Shown here in pieces: positions 38,801 to 49,100 of a stretch of 64,000 nucleotides of DNA (positions are counted from its first letter, which is position 1; every line of letters begins with the position of its first letter). The translations under genes and the position numbers were made by a program. The DNA comes from Puffinus mauretanicus (Eukaryota; Chordata; Aves; Procellariiformes; Procellariidae): positions 124,001 through 188,000 of the forward strand of contig JAJKFH010003532.1 of the NCBI GenBank assembly GCA_023333565.1, written 5' to 3'. The notes under the pieces were generated by a model, which saw only the letters and a list, made by a program, of their open reading frames with translations, did not search any database and was not told the origin of the DNA.

Positions 38801-40326
38801 AAAATAACCCATATAACATATGTATTTGTTTTCCTTGATTTAGTTTTCAAAATTAGCCCCAGGCCATTTTTCAAATAGTGGCTTGGCATATTCTTCACCT
38901 TACATTCTTAAAAAAAAAAACACAGTTCCAATCAAAATTATTACATCATGGCTCCTTAGCAGTAAAGACAACAGCAAGATTATCAGAAGAAAAACAAACT
39001 AGATTAGATTGGCTTTTGCCATTACATGAATAGTGCTTATCAAAGGAGATTAAAACTGAAAGTACAAAATACATGGTATGTTTGTAAAGTGTTAGATAAT
39101 ACCCCCAAATCTAGAGATTACTGCTCATTTCTCAGGATTATAGATTCAGTTATAGATAGTATCCCAGGGTTGTTACTGGGTTGAATTAATATACCTTGAC
39201 CTACCAAATCGGGGAAGCTTTTTCTTTCAGCCTGTTAGTCCTCAGGTGGATATATGGAAATATTCAGATTTCCATGAATTATAATCATTTATTCATTATC
39301 TAACATATAACCAAAAAGCTATAAAATCACTTGAAACTGTTTCACACTAAATTCTATAAAAACATTTTCAGGGAAAAGAGGATTTGTCCCAACAAATTTG
39401 TAATGCAGACTCTTTGTTTCCGCCCCCTATTTTATATCTCTGATATATCCATATTTAAAGAAAGAAGTAAATGTTTCTTTTACTGTTTAATCTGAACTGA
39501 AACATTATGAAGCTTTTAGCATCTTTCATTTGTTTCTACTAGTGCCTAGACAACTTGGATCAAATTAAATAATTTAAAGCACTGTCTTCAGTCAAAACAA
39601 ATTAAATAGCTCTTTTGTTACTCACCCTTTCTCTAGTTTGCACTAGACATTAATGAGAAGACCACAGAGTAGGTTTCATAGCTGAGGAATAACTACCATC
39701 GTTACTTTTTTCCTACTTTTTTTTTCACCTTGCACTTATGGTTGTCATCAATGCATAGCTCCTTTACTTAAATATAGGCTATGTGAGACAATGTTTATAC
39801 AGAATAAAAGCTATCATCTTTTTCTATGGAGATTGCAACTCAGGAATAGATCTGGTAAAACAATTTTCACATTTGTGATCATGACAACTTTCTCTTCAAA
39901 ATACTAAATGGTGGCAAGGAAAGGGTAGACAGTATGCCCAAAGAAAGTTGTAAGCATGAATAAGGATGGAAGACCAGAGCAGGCAACCCTCCACATAATT
40001 TCTAGAATCAGTGATGGTCCAGTGGCACTTCTACTGATACATTTACTGGAGAAGAGCTTTAAATTGTAATTACCCTTTCAGTGATTACTGTGGAGAACCT
40101 AGTCAAGGTCAGAAGAACAATAAATGTATGACTTGAGAGATGTGATCTGAAAGCTAGGAACTGTTTCTGATAATCCAAGAAGTCTCTCCAAGTCATTTGT
40201 TCCTAGAAACTACGCCTTCAGAGTCAGTGAAAGCCAGAGGTTTATTATGAGGCAATCAAATCAACATAGATATTGTGATGTGCTCCTTTCTTGTGTTTCC
40301 ACAGGAGTCACCGGGAGCAAGACTTT
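35863..40326. other. AT-rich non-coding stretch
   Basis: About 4.5 kb between a CR1 fragment and the provirus. There are no recognised genes or repeats, and frames of up to 105 codons carry no motifs. Confidence 0.6.
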
Positions 40327-40844
40327 TGTCCTGGTTTCGGCTGGGATAGGGTTAAATTTCTTCCTAGTACTGTGTTTTGGATTTAGTATGAGGAGAATGT
40401 TGATAACACACTGATGTTTTCAGTTGTTGCTAAGTGCCCTCCTAGTCCAAGGACAGCTCCCGTGCCTACTGACTGAGCTAGGTACACAAGATGGGAGGGA
40501 ACATGATCAGGACAGCCAGCCCAGCTGGCTAATGGGGTATTCCATACCATGTGACGTCATGCTCAGTATATGAAGAGTAGGCGTGATCCAGGAAGTACCG
40601 ATCGCTACTTGGTTATCGGTCAGCGCGGGTGGTGAGCAATTGCATTGTGCATCACTCATTTGTATATTTTATCATTATCATTATTATTTTCCCTTTTTTT
40701 TCCGTTCTATTAAACTGTCTTTATCTCAACTCACGAGTTTTCCTCACTCTTACCCTTCCGATTCTCTCCCCGTCCCGCTGGGGGTGGGGGGAGTGAGTGA
40801 GCGGCTGCGTGGTATTTGGCTGCCTGCCAGGTTAAACCACGACA
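40327..40844 (+). mobile_element. 5' LTR of the provirus
   Basis: Begins TGTCCTGGTTTCGGCTGGG and ends AAACCACGACA. It carries an intact CRE/ATF palindrome TGACGTCA (40552-40559), a TATATGAA box just downstream (40567-40574) and polyadenylation signal ATTAAA (40709-40714). Between TATA and poly(A) signal is a module not found in the solo LTRs at 17641 and 20090. As the upstream promoter copy, this LTR should drive transcription of the provirus. Confidence 0.93.
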
Positions 40845-40852
40845 GTCCTTTT

Positions 40853-40870
40853 TGGCGCCCAACGTGGGGC
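40853..40870 (+). promoter_or_regulatory. Primer-binding site, tRNA-Lys type
   Basis: TGGCGCCCAACGTGGGGC is the 18-nt sequence known as the tRNA-Lys(1,2) primer-binding site in several retroviruses. It starts 8 nt after the LTR end (spacer GTCCTTTT), which is longer than the usual few bases. It would prime minus-strand DNA synthesis. Confidence 0.9.
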
Positions 40871-40956
40871 TCGAAGGGTTGAGATAACGACACATCTGAC
40901 CCGAACGGGTTAAAACAAATTTGTTATAAGCATTCATTATATCAGTTTAGTACTCG

Positions 40957-42792
40957 ATGTTCACAATGTTTATTTATTTGCTCTCAGAGTTTTTGGATCT
41001 GTTTTTGGAGTTGTGGTATATAGCACCTTACTGGCTGTCTATACTGCTGATTATCAGTTTGTATGTGGGGTTGGTCATCTCTGGGAAATGGGTTAAGGTC
41101 ATTGCTTTGCTATACTGTGTGATCTGGTTTTATGTTATGATAAAATTATTGGTCACGAGCCTATACTCAGCACTGCCATCATTCCTGTTCTTCGGGAGCT
41201 ATCTTTTGGAAACTATTAATAATTACACTTCTTACGTCTTCACCTCAGAGGATGAATTTAGTGGGGAGACAGGATGGGACACTTTCTCCCACTTGTTCAC
41301 CTTCCCTTCCATATCTTCAGAAACTCCTTTTTCTTCTATCCTCTTCATGAAGATGTCCACGATATTCCCCGAGAATTTTGAATATCCTTGGGATGTTCAA
41401 ACGAGCATGTTCATATTGCTATGTCTTCTGAATGTGGTTCAGGCCTTGTTTAGAGTTAAACAACTATTCAGGAATACTGTCCAGAGATCAACCCCAGCAA
41501 CAGACACAGTGACTACTCAAACCCCCATGACAGGCACTGTAGCTACTTCAACCCGCACGACAACCACTGTGGCTACTCAAACCCCTGCGACAGGCACCGT
41601 GGCTACTTCAACCCCCACAACAACCACTATGGCTACTCAGACCCCGCCAACAGTCACTGCAGTTACTCCAACCAGTGCGACAAGCACTGCAGCCACTCAA
41701 ACCCCGACAACAGTCACTACAATTACTCCAACCCCCGCGACAGGCACTGCAGCTACCCAAACCCTCGCGACGGGTACTACAGCTGAACCAGAGGACCAAC
41801 CGTCGCTGGTATCTGTCGCCCCTGTACAGAAGAAGAAATCTTGGAAGCGGAAGTCAGGTCGTTTAGAAAAGGATGATGGAAAAGCAGGGCCATCACGAGG
41901 AGGGGAGGAGGAAGAGGAAGAACTCATAAACGAGACGGAAACCACCCGATCCTTAACCCTGAATGAGTTGCGAGATATGCGGAAAGATTTCGGCCGTCGT
42001 CCAGGCGAGCATATTGTCACCTGGCTGCTCCGATGCTGGGATAATGGGGCCAGTAGCCTGGAATTAGAGGGGAAGGAGGCCAAACAGCTGGGATCCCTTG
42101 CTAGGGAAGGAGGCATTGACAAAGCAATTGGAAAAGGGACACAGGTCCTCAGCCTCTGGAGGCGACTGCTGTCAGGCGTGAAGGAAAGGTATCCCTTCAA
42201 GGAAGATGTTATATATCACCTAGGCAAATGGACCACTATGGAGAGAGGTATCCAGTACCTGAGAGAACTAGGCGTGCTAGAGGTGGTTTATAGTGACCTG
42301 GACAACAACCAAACACCCAAAGATCCAGATGACGTCCAGTGCACCCGACCCATGTGGCGGAAGTTGGTACGGAGCGCACCAGCATCGTATGCCAGTTCGT
42401 TGGCCGTACTGTCCTGGAAAGAGGAAGAAGCACCAACGGTGGATGAGGTGGTTAGCAGACTTCGGGATTTTGAAGAAACTATCTCCTCCTCCCTTGTCTC
42501 GGCTGTGGAGAAACTGTCCCGGGAGTTCCAGCAATTCAAAGAGGATATGTCCTATTCTCCACCTGTACGGACCAGTATCTCAGCCATTAGGAGTCAGCGT
42601 TTTTCTCCTCAAGAGAGAGGATATAGAAAGTACACACCACGGGGCACCCTGTGGTTTTACCTGCGTGACCACGGAGAGGACATGAGGCAGTGGGATGGAA
42701 AACCTACCTTCATCCTAGAGGCACGTGTACGTGAGTTGCAAGGAAAAACAATCACACAAGGGGATTTGATTTTGGGTGAAAATAGCCAATGA
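40957..42792 (+). CDS. Gag-like protein of the provirus, 611 aa, with N-terminal membrane segments and Thr-rich repeats
   Basis: A single uninterrupted frame fills most of the internal region. Residues 1-66 hold hydrophobic stretches at about 4-22, 26-42 and 47-66; two more lie at about 72-84 and 151-166, so the N-terminal third probably inserts in membranes. Residues 179-278 are ten Thr-rich decapeptides. A basic patch (KKKSWKRK, 292-299) and an acidic run (E317-E322) follow. Residues about 335-510 resemble the capsid region of ERVL-like avian Gag, including PGEHIVTWLLRCWDNGA (349-365) and RPMWRKLVRSAPASYA (466-481). Residues 503-530 could form a coiled coil. Only four cysteines exist (54, 156, 360, 462), so there is no CCHC zinc knuckle. 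The first ATG has a weak context; ATG at 40966 (Met4) has A at -3 and may be used instead. No ATG lies between the primer-binding site and the start. The C-terminus is probably truncated by the internal deletion. Function is inferred as particle assembly; membrane topology is unproven. Confidence 0.85.
   Translation: MFTMFIYLLSEFLDLFLELWYIAPYWLSILLIISLYVGLVISGKWVKVIALLYCVIWFYVMIKLLVTSLYSALPSFLFFGSYLLETINNYTSYVFTSEDEFSGETGWDTFSHLFTFPSISSETPFSSILFMKMSTIFPENFEYPWDVQTSMFILLCLLNVVQALFRVKQLFRNTVQRSTPATDTVTTQTPMTGTVATSTRTTTTVATQTPATGTVATSTPTTTTMATQTPPTVTAVTPTSATSTAATQTPTTVTTITPTPATGTAATQTLATGTTAEPEDQPSLVSVAPVQKKKSWKRKSGRLEKDDGKAGPSRGGEEEEEELINETETTRSLTLNELRDMRKDFGRRPGEHIVTWLLRCWDNGASSLELEGKEAKQLGSLAREGGIDKAIGKGTQVLSLWRRLLSGVKERYPFKEDVIYHLGKWTTMERGIQYLRELGVLEVVYSDLDNNQTPKDPDDVQCTRPMWRKLVRSAPASYASSLAVLSWKEEEAPTVDEVVSRLRDFEETISSSLVSAVEKLSREFQQFKEDMSYSPPVRTSISAIRSQRFSPQERGYRKYTPRGTLWFYLRDHGEDMRQWDGKPTFILEARVRELQGKTITQGDLILGENSQ
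41491..41790 (+). repeat. In-frame 30-bp tandem repeat (10 units) encoding Thr-rich decapeptides
   Basis: Ten 30-bp units encode variants of TPATGTVATQ (residues 179-278). Units alternate in subtype, for example endings ATQ and ATS in the first half and ATQ and TP in the second, suggesting duplication of 60-bp pairs. The composition is mucin-like, with many possible O-glycosylation sites if it faces the secretory lumen. Repeat number is likely variable between copies. Confidence 0.9.
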
Positions 42793-43237
42793 ACTGAATT
42801 TTGATGTCAACTGTTACATGATATTGTATATCATTATTTCTATGATATAGCAGTGGTATAGCAGTGAAAATCACACAGATTAGTGAAGAATGAACTAACT
42901 CCGATGAAACAGAGCAAAGTGCAACGATGATAGAACTGGACGAGCGCAGCAGTACCGAAATGAGAACTAGCTTCAGGATGCAACAGCCCGACACCACACA
43001 CCATCTCTTCAGCCCTGAAAGACTGTTATAACAGGTGGAGCCCAAAGTCATGGACTAAATAAACTCAGTGGACATTTTAGAGGGATAATCCATAGACCAA
43101 GGGAATGATGTCTGTGCGTGCATATATATATATGTGTATATATAAAGAAAGATAGTGGTGGTTAATTGAAATGTATTAAAAAAAAAAGATGTGAGATCTT
43201 AGCACGACATAAATGGTATGGAATAAGGGGTGGATAC
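42793..43237 (+). other. Non-coding tail of the provirus with polypurine tract
   Basis: The sequence between the gag stop and the 3' LTR has stops in all forward frames and no pol or env motifs. GAATAAGGGGTGGA (43221-43234), three bases before the 3' LTR, is the likely polypurine tract priming plus-strand synthesis. A TA/TG microsatellite (43121-43146) and an A-run precede it. It looks like the retained 3' untranslated end of a longer parental element. Confidence 0.75.
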
Positions 43238-43754
43238 TGTCCTGGTTTCGGCTGGGATAGGGTTAAATTTCTTCCTAGTACTGTGTTTTGGATTTAGTAT
43301 GAGGAGAATGTTGATAACACACTGATGTTTTCAGTTGTTGCTAAGTGCCCTCCTAGTCCAAGGACAGCTCCCGTGCCTACTGACTGAGCTAGGTACACAA
43401 GATGGGAGGGAACATGATCAGGACAGCCAGCCCAGCTGGCTAATGGGGTATTCCATACCATGTGATGTCATGCTCAGTATATGAAGAGTAGGCGTGATCC
43501 AGGAAGTACCGATCGCTACTTGGTTATCGGTCAGCGCGGGTGGTAAGCAATTGCATTGTGCATCACTCATTTGTATATTTTATCATTATCATTATTATTT
43601 TCCCTTTTTTTCCGTTCTATTAAACTGTCTTTATCTCAACTCACGAGTTTTCCTCACTCTTACCCTTCCGATTCTCTCCCCGTCCCGCTGGGGGTGGGGG
43701 GAGTGAGTGAGCGGCTGCGTGGTATTTGGCTGCCTGCCAGGTTAAACCACGACA
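43238..43754 (+). mobile_element. 3' LTR of the provirus
   Basis: 517 bp, nearly identical to the 5' copy. It differs by a C-to-T-type change inside the CRE (TGATGTCA at 43463-43470), G/A at 43545 and one T fewer in the homopolymer before CCGTTC. The polyadenylation signal ATTAAA is at 43619-43624. It is followed directly by the ACTTT target duplication. Confidence 0.93.
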
Positions 43755-43759
43755 ACTTT

Positions 43760-45872
43760 GTGACTTAGTAGCTCTGAAAGTACTATCACGTAAAGGGATG
43801 ATGTACATGGAATGAAGAGATCCATCTAAACCAAAATTGTGATTTAAGAATCTAATAATATTTCACGGATACTACTTTCCCTCATGGACCAATATATCCT
43901 AAACATAACTTATTATAAATATTTCTCTTTTTTAGAGGCTGGGGTAGCTTTCCCTTAATTTTAGAGTCCTTCCCCTCAGAAAAGCTCAGTCCATCAACGA
44001 GTTTTGAAAACATGGGGAAAAAAGGAATTTCTGAGTGTTCTGATAGAAATGGACTTACAAGTTTTTCAGTTTGACTTATTTTTCTACATAAGACGACATC
44101 CTTTAAGTTTCCACTTTATCACAGACCCACATATTGTAGAAGACAATGATTTTGAACTGAAGCACATTACCGTAGCTTTGTTAACACAAAACTGTATTAA
44201 TAAGGCCCACTTTCTCCAGATTCCTGATCAGGTAGCAAGTATTAAGCTTGCTAATATTTTGTGATTCCTGCATCAGAAATATCCTGTGAAATATTCTGAA
44301 AATAATTTCTGTGCTGAGCTAGCTTTCTCTTCTTATCAGTCACTTTTTTCCATAGTTCCCTTTACAGGACAATTCTTGAAGTTCAGACCAGCTGCAGATC
44401 TACGTTCAGCTCACTCAGACGCAGACACCTCCATCCAAGCACCAACTTGCTCTCCAGTTGGCATTGACTGTGTTGACTAGATCTCTTCTGACTACAGTGG
44501 AACCATAGATTTTCAACCTATCTAAATCTGGGGTTGAATCCCATACCTGTTGTCTTTTCTTTAGTTGGCTTGTAACAGTTTTTATACTGGCAGGGGGGTG
44601 TAAGGAGGGAAAGGGAAGGAGTCTGACTGGCAACCTCTTAGTCACCATGAAGATCACTAGACTTAGTTAAACCTTTTCAAAAACCTGGCCTATTGGTATA
44701 TATTCCCTGTCATAACAACATATGTTGCTTAATCTGAGAAGTCTAAAATACCGTAAGTATCAGGTGTCCCCAAAATTTGGCATTGCAATACTATAAATGA
44801 CTAGTAGGTAAAAGAATGTGGTTCCATTAATTGATAGATCCTATATACTTCTACATAAGTACACCAACATATCATCAACAACTCTGACAACTCTGACAAA
44901 AGGCCATAAAGTTTACATAAAATGGAAGAAAAACCTATAGTAAAATCTATACACATATACATGATCAGCTGATGAATCTTGTTCCGGTCTTATCACAACT
45001 CTACATCTAAAGGGGACTAAGGAAGGTACACACTTTATATTGCACCTAGCAAATGCTTTGTTCACAAAGTCAGAACTGGTATCTGGAGACTGGCTGATAA
45101 GAGCTGGAAAGGATTTGAGCACTGTATACTCGGAGAGAACGTAATCATCTTTACATGGTGACATATTGAAAGGCAGAAGTAGACAGAAAGCCTAGTCAAG
45201 AAAGATACTCAGTCACTGCAAACCAAGTCTTATAGTGCTTCCCATTTGGCAACCTCCTGCCTAGTAAAGTTTGCATGCCTGACTTAAATGAACAGGTTCC
45301 TCATGGATGTAAGGAGATACTTTCTGAATCTTAAGCCTTGCATGCAGGAAAAGGTAAGAGGAAGGTAGTATTCTTAGTTTGCTCTTGGCTTTAGGGACCA
45401 CAACTAAGGTAAGATATTGAAGTTGAAATATGGAAGCTGCAGTTAAAACCTGGGAAGAACCAGGTTTAGATCCCATCTCTGCTTAATCTGAAATACTCTC
45501 ATATTGTTTAAAATATTCCATATCTGACCCACTGGGCCTGACAGATAGTAAGTAGTTTTTAGTCATGGTACACATCTGGAAGCCCTGAATTTCAGTTCTT
45601 TCTACAAGCAATACATAAGTGTTTTATCCAATGGAGATTAAATTTAACAGGTAACACTAAGGAATTATTACCCAGAATATCCTGCTATGCAGGCAACCAT
45701 TTAGGATATTGGTGATAAAGGTCAGCCACTTGCTCCACAGTACTTGCTCCTTTACCTATGCAGAAGGGATATGAAATGTTCATTCCATATGAGTGCCTGA
45801 AGCACAACATGAAGAAATTCATCATATACATCTCCTGAATGTTTGTGTCTGGGTGAGTCATGCTCTCCTTAA
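43760..45872. other. AT-rich non-coding stretch
   Basis: About 2.1 kb of flanking sequence with no recognised genes or repeats. Confidence 0.6.
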
Positions 45873-46118
45873 GGGGCATGCAACAGGAACAAACTGAAAC
45901 ACAGGAGGTTCTCTCTGAACATCAGGAAACACTTTTTTACTGTGAGGGTGACTAAGCCCTGGCACAAGTTGCCCAGGGAGGTTGTGGGGTCTCCCTCCTT
46001 GGAGATATTCAAAAGCCACCTGGACACGGCTCCAGCTCACCCTGCTTGAGCAGGGGGGTTGGATCCAGGGACCTTCAGAGGTCCCTTCCAAACTCAACGT
46101 TCTGTGATTCTGTGATTC
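45873..46118 (+). mobile_element. CR1 LINE 3' fragment
   Basis: About 246 bp with the CR1 segment AACATCAGGAAACACTTTTT, then GTTGCCCAGGGAGGTTGTGG, a 3' UTR GTCCCTTCCAAACTCAACG, and terminal TTCTGTGA octamers. It covers the end of ORF2, interrupted by stops, and the 3' UTR. Confidence 0.93.
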
Positions 46119-49100
46119 ATTACTATTGGATTTGCCTCCTCTACAGTTTAGGTGAAGTGGAATGTCTATTTTGGGAATTTTGACACTGGGCTTCAATGGC
46201 AGGAACATAAGCTTCAGGATCTTCTGTTACTTCCAAACTACCATGTTACTTTCAAACTATCACCACTAGGTTAATGTTTTGAAAAATCTTAGAAATATGT
46301 AGTGTTGCATTAAGGGATTTAATGTGACTGTTATCTATAGAGTTTGTAGTGGATTTATCCCAAAATGAATGACAAAGATATCAGAAATATTTATTAGACT
46401 TCAGTCTACACAACAAAAGTACATATGAGGAAATATAAAAGGGCTGGATGGAGATAAGAGAAATGGAAATTTTACCTTCAAGGATTCATTTCTAGAGTCA
46501 TTTCTCTATTAGAAAATACCTTAAAATTACAATGGGGATTTAAAATGAATTTTCAAGCCAGACTACTGTAAGGAATGGAGACGCTATTGCTTTGGTCATT
46601 CCCCAGGCAGTGAAAGGGCACAGCACTTCTAGGGCTGTGAAGAGCTGCTGCAGACCTGACTGTGATCCTTCCTCCATTTAGCTTTTCACTGTCTCAGAAA
46701 TCCTATCCCATCCAAGTTAACTGGCAGAAGCTGGAATTACCAAGGATTGAAGGTAATTGCCTGCTGTTGTTTTCTGCCCCCTTTGCATTAGAAGACACAC
46801 AAATTACATCCGAAACTTGAAGATACACGATATGAGTGCAGGAGAGTGACAATGTCATTACTACTCAATGTTCCAAGTTACTTGTCTTGCTGAAGCTTCT
46901 TTCCTTTTATTGCTTGCTTGCTTTCCCTTCTGTCTTTCTTTCTTTGTCTCCCTTTATTTTTTAATTTCTTTCTTCCTTTCTCTCTGTATACCTTGATTAC
47001 CTAAAGAATATGCAAAATCACTGCATCGAGCACTAAATGATGCATGGAAAAAAATGGAAATATACTTGCCCTCTGTGTGGTGCTATGCAATCACTGCTCT
47101 GCTGCTAGGCACTGCTTCATATGTATATCTGAAATATTAAGCTCAGACTCACGTAGAAAGAAAAGAACTGTAACTACTTTCTCATCCTCACAAGCAGCCA
47201 GTCTAAGCTCACTCTGAAGTGTTCCAAGCAACACAGGAGTGTAAGACAAAAATGCCCTTCACTTTTGTGGGAAGAGAATAAGTACATAAATCCAAGAGAT
47301 CCTCCTTACAGGTAAAGAAGGCAGAGCTACTTTCTACTTCCTGGTTAAACATTCTGAAAAGTATTTTTCATGCTTGTATTTTGAATTTGGTTCCATTTCT
47401 AACAAATACTAGAAACATCACACTCACTTGCTTAGAAGCTAAACAGTGACACACAAATTGTTTGGCTAGTCTGCAAAAAGGGAGCTTTTACACGTTCCTA
47501 TGGCTGGCTGACCTGTTTGATGAGCCTAAACTAAAAAAAGACTAGGATTTTTTTTCTTTTCTTTTTCTTTTTTTTTTTCACAAACGCTATTAGTGTACCA
47601 GCATTTACTAGTCTTGATTTCGACTGCAGTCAGTACTATATAATTATACATTATTGCAGCTCTAATGACTTCTATAAATTCTCCAACAGATGTGGAAATC
47701 TAGCTTTCTCCCTGTCTTCTTTAGTTTAATGTGATGGAATTTCTTATACTTGTACTAAGAAAACTGAATTTAATCCAGGATAGTAAGGATCATGAGTAAA
47801 TATTTAAGTTTATGTGTGACACAGCAAAAAATGTCCTATTGAATAGAAAAATGAGAATTTTATCTCTTGATTCAAACAATACCTTTTCAATTCATGTGTT
47901 TGCTTTTTAGCATTCACCAGGACACAGTCTACTTTTTAGAACATGCTCATTCTATGCTTCTTGCTTTAGCTTCAACCTGAAGTACAAAACACCAGAGGTG
48001 TACATTTCTCATTTACTAACTAGACCAACAGAAGCAGAATGCATTAGTAATCTGGTGATACCCTCATGCCAATTGGCAGGTCTGAAAGGCTTTTGATAAA
48101 CTTTGGCAATGGGCTTCCCAAAGACGTGAATGAACAAACACAACCTTTAGAAGTTCAACTATATCTCAAATACGCAACATCCATTACACGTACTTGATAA
48201 ATTAACCGTCAATTTTTAAGAAGTGCTTAGAGAAAGAGAATAATGTATGTGTGAGGAAAAACAACGCACTTTCTTTGTAAACGTAGAGAAAGCACAGGAT
48301 TAACCTCTCTGGAGTGATATTTAGATAGCCGTTGTGATTTGTGTCCATACAGTGAGACACGAAAGACAATGAGTGTTTTTGTCATCTCTTTCAGGAAGAA
48401 AAAACAACAATAATCAGGTAATATGTTTTTATCATGAGAGAAGAAGGGGGAGAGGGGGTGTTGGTTGTTTGTTTGTGTTGGTTGTTGTTGTTTTTCCTCA
48501 GAATTACCTCTTAAAGCAACTGCTGAAAGTTCACTGCATTCATAAAGAATGGGTCTGTGTAGCACAGCCTGTGTTTCTTAAGGTCTTGCCAGGAATTTCT
48601 TTAAACATGTAATAGAGCACCCATTTCTGAAATTACAAGTACACTGGAAAATCCTTCTGGGAGAAAAAGAAAACAATGGTCCATAAAGCTCCCCTTGCTA
48701 TGTGAAAATAAAAGCATCTGGTAGTATAATGAGTGTCTTGTTGACTCAGTGCAGTTGATTATCTCTGTTCTCACAAGCACATGCACTCCAATCAATGGAA
48801 ATTACTGCAGGAAGTACCTGGGGACGCAATGATAATTTGTCCACTCAAAAAGTGTATTTTATTCACTAAAAGGTAAATGTTACAAGAAAATATTGGAACC
48901 CTAGCTAGCAAGTGTGTATAAAAGAAATTCAGGTTTTAAATAACTTTGAAAGCGGGAATAACTGATATTTTCACAACTATTCCTATTGATAGAAAACTGA
49001 GAAGCTGAGTTTTGAATGTTTTAAAAATAAGCAAATAAATGAATGGAAAAGTAAATGAATGAAGGACATAAATCAGATGAGTCACCTTTACCCCAAACCT

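Larger units (their letters stand above)
40327..43754 (+). mobile_element. Young, complete but non-autonomous ERV provirus (family A), gag-like ORF only
   Basis: A 3428-bp provirus with paired LTRs of 518 and 517 bp, flanked by perfect 5-bp duplications ACTTT (40322-40326 and 43755-43759). In order it has the 5' LTR, tRNA-Lys primer-binding site, a leader without ATG, one long open reading frame, a 445-bp non-coding tail ending in a polypurine tract, and the 3' LTR. The internal region is only 2393 bp, far too short for gag-pro-pol, and no frame encodes protease, reverse transcriptase, RNase H, integrase or envelope. The two LTRs differ by C/T at 40555 versus 43466, G/A at 40634 versus 43545, and one T in a homopolymer. 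I infer recent insertion, with polymerase functions supplied by a related full-length relative. The 5-bp duplication fits ERVL-like or gamma-like elements; the Lys primer is more typical of class II. Confidence 0.92.

Noticed and set aside
40583..40882. 99-codon frame in the 5' LTR, and a matching one in the 3' LTR
   Set aside because: It spans LTR regulatory sequence and is duplicated in both LTRs; no protein features.
41697..42200. 167-codon minus-strand frame inside the provirus
   Set aside because: It is a shadow of the gag-like frame on the opposite strand and shows no independent features.
40327..43754. Domesticated host gene interpretation of the 611-codon frame
   Set aside because: The LTRs are nearly identical, so the insertion is too young for an intact frame to imply selection.
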